The translations under genes and the position numbers were made by a program. A stretch of DNA of 14,235 nt from Clostridiales bacterium UBA1758. GTDB lineage: Bacteria; Bacillota; Clostridia; Oscillospirales; UBA1758. The DNA lies in the NCBI GenBank assembly GCA_002315595.1, contig DCHG01000034.1:17853-32087 (forward strand). Direction: 5' to 3'. Below, piece after piece: positions 12,895 through 14,235 of this stretch (position 1 is its first letter; every line of letters begins with the position of its first letter). The notes below the pieces were generated by a model. It made no database searches. It was not told the DNA's origin and saw only the letters and a list, made by a program, of their open reading frames with translations.

Positions 12895-14235
12895 ATGGAA
12901 AGCTTCGCTAAAAATCAGATCGTCACGCTTGAAATAGATAACTACACCAGTGAAGGTGCGGGCGTTGCCCGCCTTGACGGACGCGTGTTTTTCGTTCCCT
13001 TCACCGTCCGCGGTGAAAAAATCGAGGCGAAAATTTTACGCATCACAAAAAGCATCATCTATGCCCGTGTCGAAAACGTTTTGGTTCCGAGTATTCATCG
13101 TGTCACCCCGGACTGTCCGCATTTTCCGAAATGCGGCGGTTGTGCACTTCGTCATATGGATCGCACGGAAGAATTGTATTTCAAGCGCGAACGCGTAAAG
13201 AACGCCTTTCAACGGATCGGGAAGATGGATGTTGACGTTTCGGATGTTCTCGCCGGTGATCCGCTTCACTATCGAAACAAAGCCATCTATCCTGTCGGTA
13301 TGAACAAAGACGGGTGTGTTTCCGGCTTTTTCCGCCGAATGTCGCACGATATTATCCCGACGGAAGCCTGTCAAATTCAGCATCCCGTGGCGGATGCCCT
13401 TGCCGCGGTTGTTCGTCAATGGGTGAACGAAAATCATATTCCCGTTTACGACGAATTCGACGGAAGCGGTCTGATCCGTCAGATCTTCGTGCGCGTCAAT
13501 TCAAAGGGCGAAAGCCTGCTCTGCATCATTTCCGCCCAAAAAAGCCTTCCCCATTTCGAAGAACTTTGGTCGAGAGCGACTGCCAAAGTCAAAGGTCTGG
13601 TCGGGCTGACGCTGAACTATAATCCCACTCGCGGCAATACCGTTCTCGGACGCGAAACATTTCCGATTTGCGGGCGATCCACACTTTCCGATACGCTTTC
13701 CGGGCGTGAATTCAGTATTTCGCCGAATTCATTTTATCAGGTCAACCGACCGATAGCGGAAATTCTGTACGCGGCCGCCGTCCGCGTCGGAAACATCACC
13801 GAACGGGATCGGCTTCTCGATCTTTACTGCGGCGCGGGAACAACCACACTTACTTTTGCCGCACACGCAGGTCACGCCACCGGCGTTGAGATCGTCCCGC
13901 AGGCGATCGAAGATGCCCGTGCCGCCGCAGAACGCAACCATGCGACAAATGTCGATTTTCTGCTTGCAGACGCGGGAGAAGCCGCGACCGAATTTGCCGA
14001 ACGCGGGCAAAAATTCGATGTGGTCACAGTTGATCCGCCGAGAAAAGGGCTCGATCAGACTGCGGTGGATGCGATCATACGAATTGCTCCCGAACGCATC
14101 GTCTATATTTCCTGCGATCCCGAAACGCTCGCACGCGACTGTGCCCTGCTCGCAAAATCCGGCTATATTCTCCGTTCCGTAACTCCCGTGGATATGTTTC
14201 CCGGCACACCCCATGTGGAGACGGTATGTCTCTTG
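12895..14235 (+). CDS. rlmD: 23S rRNA/tRNA (uracil-C5)-methyltransferase, RlmD/TrmA family (runs off right edge)
   Basis: 447 codons are open to the right edge; only a few residues should be missing (RlmD-type proteins are about 430-460). An N-terminal TRAM-like domain (1-60) is followed by iron-sulphur cysteines C74, C80, C83 (CPHFPKCGGC) and C159. The methyltransferase domain has SAM motif LDLYCGAGT (308-316), DPPRKG (380-385), the nucleophile C407 in YISCDPETLARD, and the presumed base E442 in HVE. It would use SAM to make 5-methyluridine in RNA through a Cys-uracil adduct. In Firmicutes one enzyme of this family (RlmCD) can modify both U747 and U1939 of 23S rRNA; the target here is not readable, so the symbol is provisional. 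ATG 12895 follows GGAGGA with a good spacer. Divergent from murD. Confidence 0.92.
   Translation, partial: MESFAKNQIVTLEIDNYTSEGAGVARLDGRVFFVPFTVRGEKIEAKILRITKSIIYARVENVLVPSIHRVTPDCPHFPKCGGCALRHMDRTEELYFKRERVKNAFQRIGKMDVDVSDVLAGDPLHYRNKAIYPVGMNKDGCVSGFFRRMSHDIIPTEACQIQHPVADALAAVVRQWVNENHIPVYDEFDGSGLIRQIFVRVNSKGESLLCIISAQKSLPHFEELWSRATAKVKGLVGLTLNYNPTRGNTVLGRETFPICGRSTLSDTLSGREFSISPNSFYQVNRPIAEILYAAAVRVGNITERDRLLDLYCGAGTTTLTFAAHAGHATGVEIVPQAIEDARAAAERNHATNVDFLLADAGEAATEFAERGQKFDVVTVDPPRKGLDQTAVDAIIRIAPERIVYISCDPETLARDCALLAKSGYILRSVTPVDMFPGTPHVETVCLL

Noticed and set aside
12705..12896. A 63-codon minus-strand frame across the divergent intergenic region.
   Set aside because: It covers both promoters, is rich in AT-derived residues, and lacks a ribosome binding site.
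12864..12911. A 15-residue plus-strand frame (MQIKPFFGGIHGKLR) overlapping the start of the methyltransferase gene.
   Set aside because: It has no ribosome binding site of its own and contains that of the real gene; overlap by chance is likely.
1..14235. Search by eye for CRISPR arrays, transposases, integrase sites, tRNA genes and defence-type genes.
   Set aside because: No regular spaced repeats, mobile-element genes or cloverleaf sequences were seen; all larger open stretches are explained by ordinary genes.

Overview
The window looks like a chromosomal segment of an anaerobic Firmicute, most likely a clostridium of the Oscillospirales/Ruminococcaceae type from a gut, rumen or digester community. 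This placement is an inference from four things: strong GGAGG-type ribosome binding sites; near-consensus sigma-A promoters, most with 17-bp spacers; gene families common in such genomes (DUF5107 protein, GH2 enzyme with a DUF4982-like tail, tandem M42 peptidases, zinc-ribbon plus TPM-domain pair, a synthase of the Re-citrate/homocitrate/isopropylmalate group); and moderate GC. I saw no mobile element, CRISPR array, tRNA or rRNA gene, and nothing that breaks the housekeeping character of the region.

Layout. Every gene from 1 to 12687 is on the minus strand; the last one (12895 to the right edge) is on the plus strand. Reading leftward from the divergent point: (i) murD followed by three tightly coupled M42 metallo-aminopeptidase paralogues (12687-8251; 6-nt gap, 4-nt overlap, 8-nt overlap), probably one operon; (ii) a two-gene operon with its own promoter, a GH2 glycosidase and a TIM-barrel amidohydrolase (8144-5067), closed by a 13-bp terminator hairpin; (iii) a two-gene operon with its own promoter, a double zinc-ribbon membrane protein and a secreted or membrane-anchored TPM-domain protein (4947-2894), coupled by a TGA/ATG overlap and closed by a terminator; (iv) a single DRE-TIM acyltransferase gene (2645-1215) with its own promoter, a roughly 108-nt structured leader and a 15-bp terminator; (v) the 5' part of a DUF5107 carbohydrate-associated gene (884 to beyond the left edge) with its own promoter. 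On the plus strand lies an almost complete rlmD/trmA-family RNA uracil-C5 methyltransferase gene.

How the genes work together. GH2, DUF5107 and perhaps the amidohydrolase point to use of plant or host glycans. The three M42 enzymes point to finishing peptide breakdown in the cytoplasm, and murD to peptidoglycan precursor synthesis. The synthase could feed citrate/glutamate or branched-chain amino acid synthesis. The zinc-ribbon/TPM pair looks like an envelope-associated module of unknown job.

The least routine signals are three: the mutually exclusive RNA pairings in the leader of the synthase gene; the three diverged M42 paralogues translated in coupled fashion behind murD; and the zinc-ribbon/TPM pair with a histidine-rich tail. 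No clearly new defence or mobile system is visible.
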